Shown one piece after another: positions 37,678 through 39,049 of a stretch of DNA of 39,049 nucleotides (the stretch's first letter is position 1; the number at the start of each line of letters is the position of its first letter). The stretch comes from Candidatus Ruminimicrobiellum caprinum (GTDB lineage Bacteria > Elusimicrobiota > Endomicrobiia > Endomicrobiales > Endomicrobiaceae), in the NCBI GenBank assembly GCA_017413305.1, contig JAFPUA010000158.1, forward strand, positions 1 through 39,049. The letters run 5' to 3'. The notes below the pieces were generated by a model, which made no database searches, had not been told where the DNA came from, and worked only from the letters and a program-made list of their open reading frames with translations. Made by a program: the position numbers and the translations under genes.

Positions 37678-38340
37678 ATGGAATTTCTGAAAGCTATTTT
37701 GGGTGATGATCTGTATAAACAGATTGAAACAGCGTTGAACACCTATAACGGCAACCCGGAAAACAAGGATAAGCAGATTAAGCTTGCTAATCTTGCAACC
37801 GGTGAATATGTCGGAAAGGGTAAGTATTCGACACTGGAAGCAGAAAAGGCAACCGCTGATTCCAAGCTTGCGGAAGCTAACACCCTTATTGAGCAGCTTA
37901 AAAAGGCCGCTAAAGGGGATGAAGGCTTACAGGGCAAGGTTACCGCTTATGAAGCGAAGATTACCGAGTTGGAACAGCAGCTTGCCGAAACTAAGCTTGA
38001 TGCCGCTATCAAGGTTGGTTTGCTTGCTGAAAAGGCTGTTGATGTGGATTACCTTACCTTCAAGCTGAAAGAAAAGGATGAAAAACTTGAACTTGATGAA
38101 CAGGGTAATATCAAGGGATGGGCTGATAAGGTAGCTGCTTTGAAAACCCAGCTTCCCGCCCAGTTTAACACCGATGCCGGGAATGGTAGTGGTTTTGAAG
38201 GGTTTAGGCCGCTGGATAAGGACGGTAAACCCGCTGAAAAAGCACTTACCAAGGAAGAATTTTTGAAAAGACCTTACCGGGAACAGTTAAAGTATTACAA
38301 CGAAAACCCCGAAGGTTATGCAGAACTAATGAAATCTTAA
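37678..38340 (+). CDS. Scaffolding protein (GP20-like)
   Basis: 220 aa, behind AAGAAAGGG. The N-terminus (EFLKAILGDDLYKQIETALN) leads to LATGEYVGKGKYSTLEAEKATADSKLAEANTLIEQLKKAAKGDEGLQGKVTAYEAKITELEQQLAETKLDAAIKVGLLAEKAVDVDYLTFKLKEK, a coiled coil followed by the family motif (VD--YL-FKL---), as in phage minor structural GP20. The C-terminal 60 residues are polar and flexible. It shapes the capsid during assembly and is placed directly before the capsid gene. Confidence 0.88.
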   Translation: MEFLKAILGDDLYKQIETALNTYNGNPENKDKQIKLANLATGEYVGKGKYSTLEAEKATADSKLAEANTLIEQLKKAAKGDEGLQGKVTAYEAKITELEQQLAETKLDAAIKVGLLAEKAVDVDYLTFKLKEKDEKLELDEQGNIKGWADKVAALKTQLPAQFNTDAGNGSGFEGFRPLDKDGKPAEKALTKEEFLKRPYREQLKYYNENPEGYAELMKS

Positions 38341-38360
38341 TTTTGAAAGGATAATGAAAA

Positions 38361-39049
38361 ATGGCTAACTCTTATACTCACCTTTCCGATGTAATCAACC
38401 CCGAAGTAATGGGCAATCTGATTGAAGCTAAGATTGCCGCCCTTTGTAAGCTGCTTCCTTATGCCAAGGTAGATACAAGCCTTGTCGGTGTTCCCGGTGA
38501 TACCAAGACTGTTCCCGCATGGAACTATATTGGTGATGCCGAAGATTTTGACGTTGAAGCCCATTCCGATGCCGGTACGGAAATGGAAACCACCCGCCTT
38601 ACCGCTGGTAAGACCACTTTCACTATCAAATGTGCGGGTAAGTCTGTTTCCATTCTTCAGACCGCTATCAATTCTGGCCTTGGTGACCCGGTTGGTCAGG
38701 CCAATGTTCAGCTTGCCAAATCCATTGTTGGTAAGACCGACAATGATCTTATGGCGGCTATTATTGCCGGTGCGGATGGTGCAACCATTCAGGTTGTCGG
38801 CGCTGGCGCTTCCGTTATCAGCTACAACGGTATTGTCGATGCCGTGACCAAGTTCCTTGATGAAGAAGATGGTGTTGACAAGGTTCTGTTCATCCACCCG
38901 GAACAGGAAGCAACCCTTCTGAAAGACAGCAACTTTATCAGCGCTGATAAGTTTGAAGCCGGTGTTGCTGTTAACGGTTCTATCGGTAAGATTGCCGGTG
39001 CTTGGATTAAGAAATCCAAGAAGGTTGAAAAGCGGGATGCCGTTACCGC
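38361..39049 (+). CDS. Major capsid protein, N-terminal part (continues at base 2)
   Basis: First 229 residues of the capsid protein: MANSYTHLSDVINPEVMGNLIEAKIAALCKLLPYAKVDTSLVGVPGDTKTVPAWNYIGDAEDF is the start of the N4 gp56-type major capsid family. The frame continues across the contig end to the stop at 686-688 (411 aa in total). The gene follows the scaffold after 20 bases with TTGAAAGGATAATGAAAA as site. Bases 38909 to 39049 are the duplicate of 1-141. Confidence 0.88.
   Translation, partial: MANSYTHLSDVINPEVMGNLIEAKIAALCKLLPYAKVDTSLVGVPGDTKTVPAWNYIGDAEDFDVEAHSDAGTEMETTRLTAGKTTFTIKCAGKSVSILQTAINSGLGDPVGQANVQLAKSIVGKTDNDLMAAIIAGADGATIQVVGAGASVISYNGIVDAVTKFLDEEDGVDKVLFIHPEQEATLLKDSNFISADKFEAGVAVNGSIGKIAGAWIKKSKKVEKRDAVT
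38909..39049. repeat. Terminal overlap, copy 2
   Basis: Identical to bases 1-141; see that entry. One of the two copies should be removed when the circle is closed, leaving 38,908 bases. Confidence 0.9.

Overview
This window is a complete or nearly complete genome of a temperate tailed phage (siphovirus-like: long tape measure, distal tail and Gp37-like tail proteins), probably infecting a Gram-positive gut-type Clostridia/Bacillota host. The host guess rests on the strong AGAAAGGA-type ribosome binding sites before most genes, the low-to-moderate GC content, the phi-LC3-type holin with a CHAP endolysin, DUF739- and DUF1492-like regulators and CD1375-like small proteins. Bases 1-141 are identical to 38909-39049, so the contig is a circle cut inside the major capsid gene, with an assembly overlap of 141 bases. 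The non-redundant circle is 38,908 bp.

Layout. Late genes, + strand: two promoter/terminator structures (31.5-31.67 kb), terminase small and large subunits, a membrane protein, a small metalloprotease, the portal, a MuF protein with an added HExxH domain, scaffold, then across the junction the major capsid protein, head-tail connectors, major tail protein, tail assembly chaperones with a likely -1 frameshift, tape measure, distal tail, Gp37-like protein and the receptor-binding protein (0-10.2 kb). A diversity-generating retroelement (DGR) follows: variable repeat at the 3' end of the receptor-binding gene, template repeat in a structured RNA, and a reverse transcriptase (10.06-11.74 kb). Small tail-end genes, holin and endolysin come next (11.7-13.7 kb). 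The lysogeny block lies on the - strand (13.85-16.03 kb): tyrosine integrase, a small protein and a short XRE repressor. The early region reads rightwards from a divergent promoter with a clear operator (16.1-30.8 kb): SprT-like protease, a frame-disrupted methyltransferase, DNA-binding regulators, a pentapeptide-repeat protein, SNF2-like helicase, VRR-NUC nuclease, a Cas4-like nuclease/Sak4 ATPase fusion, DUF669 protein, family B DNA polymerase, D5-type primase-helicase and an HD protein. A DUF1492-like regulator at 31.1 kb probably links the early and late programmes.

How it works together. The DGR copies an adenine-mutagenised version of the template repeat into the last 45 or so codons before the tail of the receptor-binding protein, whose C-terminus has an FGE-sulfatase/C-type-lectin look (DFWGNYWEF); all 25 differences across 136 aligned bases fall on template adenines. 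The template is bracketed by an 11-bp perfect inverted repeat that I think folds the DGR RNA. The polymerase, primase-helicase, ssDNA-annealing ATPase and nucleases form a self-contained replication/recombination set. Two noncoding regions 16 kb apart (15.0-15.2 and 30.8-31.1 kb) carry arrays of the same motif, TGTTCCGC/GCGGAACA, around AT-rich cores, and are the best candidates for origins or for sites of an unknown DNA-binding protein. The 127-aa repressor has no self-cleaving peptidase domain, so induction may need a separate factor; the divergent first early gene is a metalloprotease.

The least expected items are the DGR with its RNA stem and no visible Avd gene, the paired iteron-like arrays, the methyltransferase broken at two poly-C tracts, the nuclease-Sak4 in-frame fusion with an internal ribosome binding site, the MuF-metalloprotease fusion, and a promoter-terminator pair that would make an orphan small RNA of about 90 nt next to the integrase gene.
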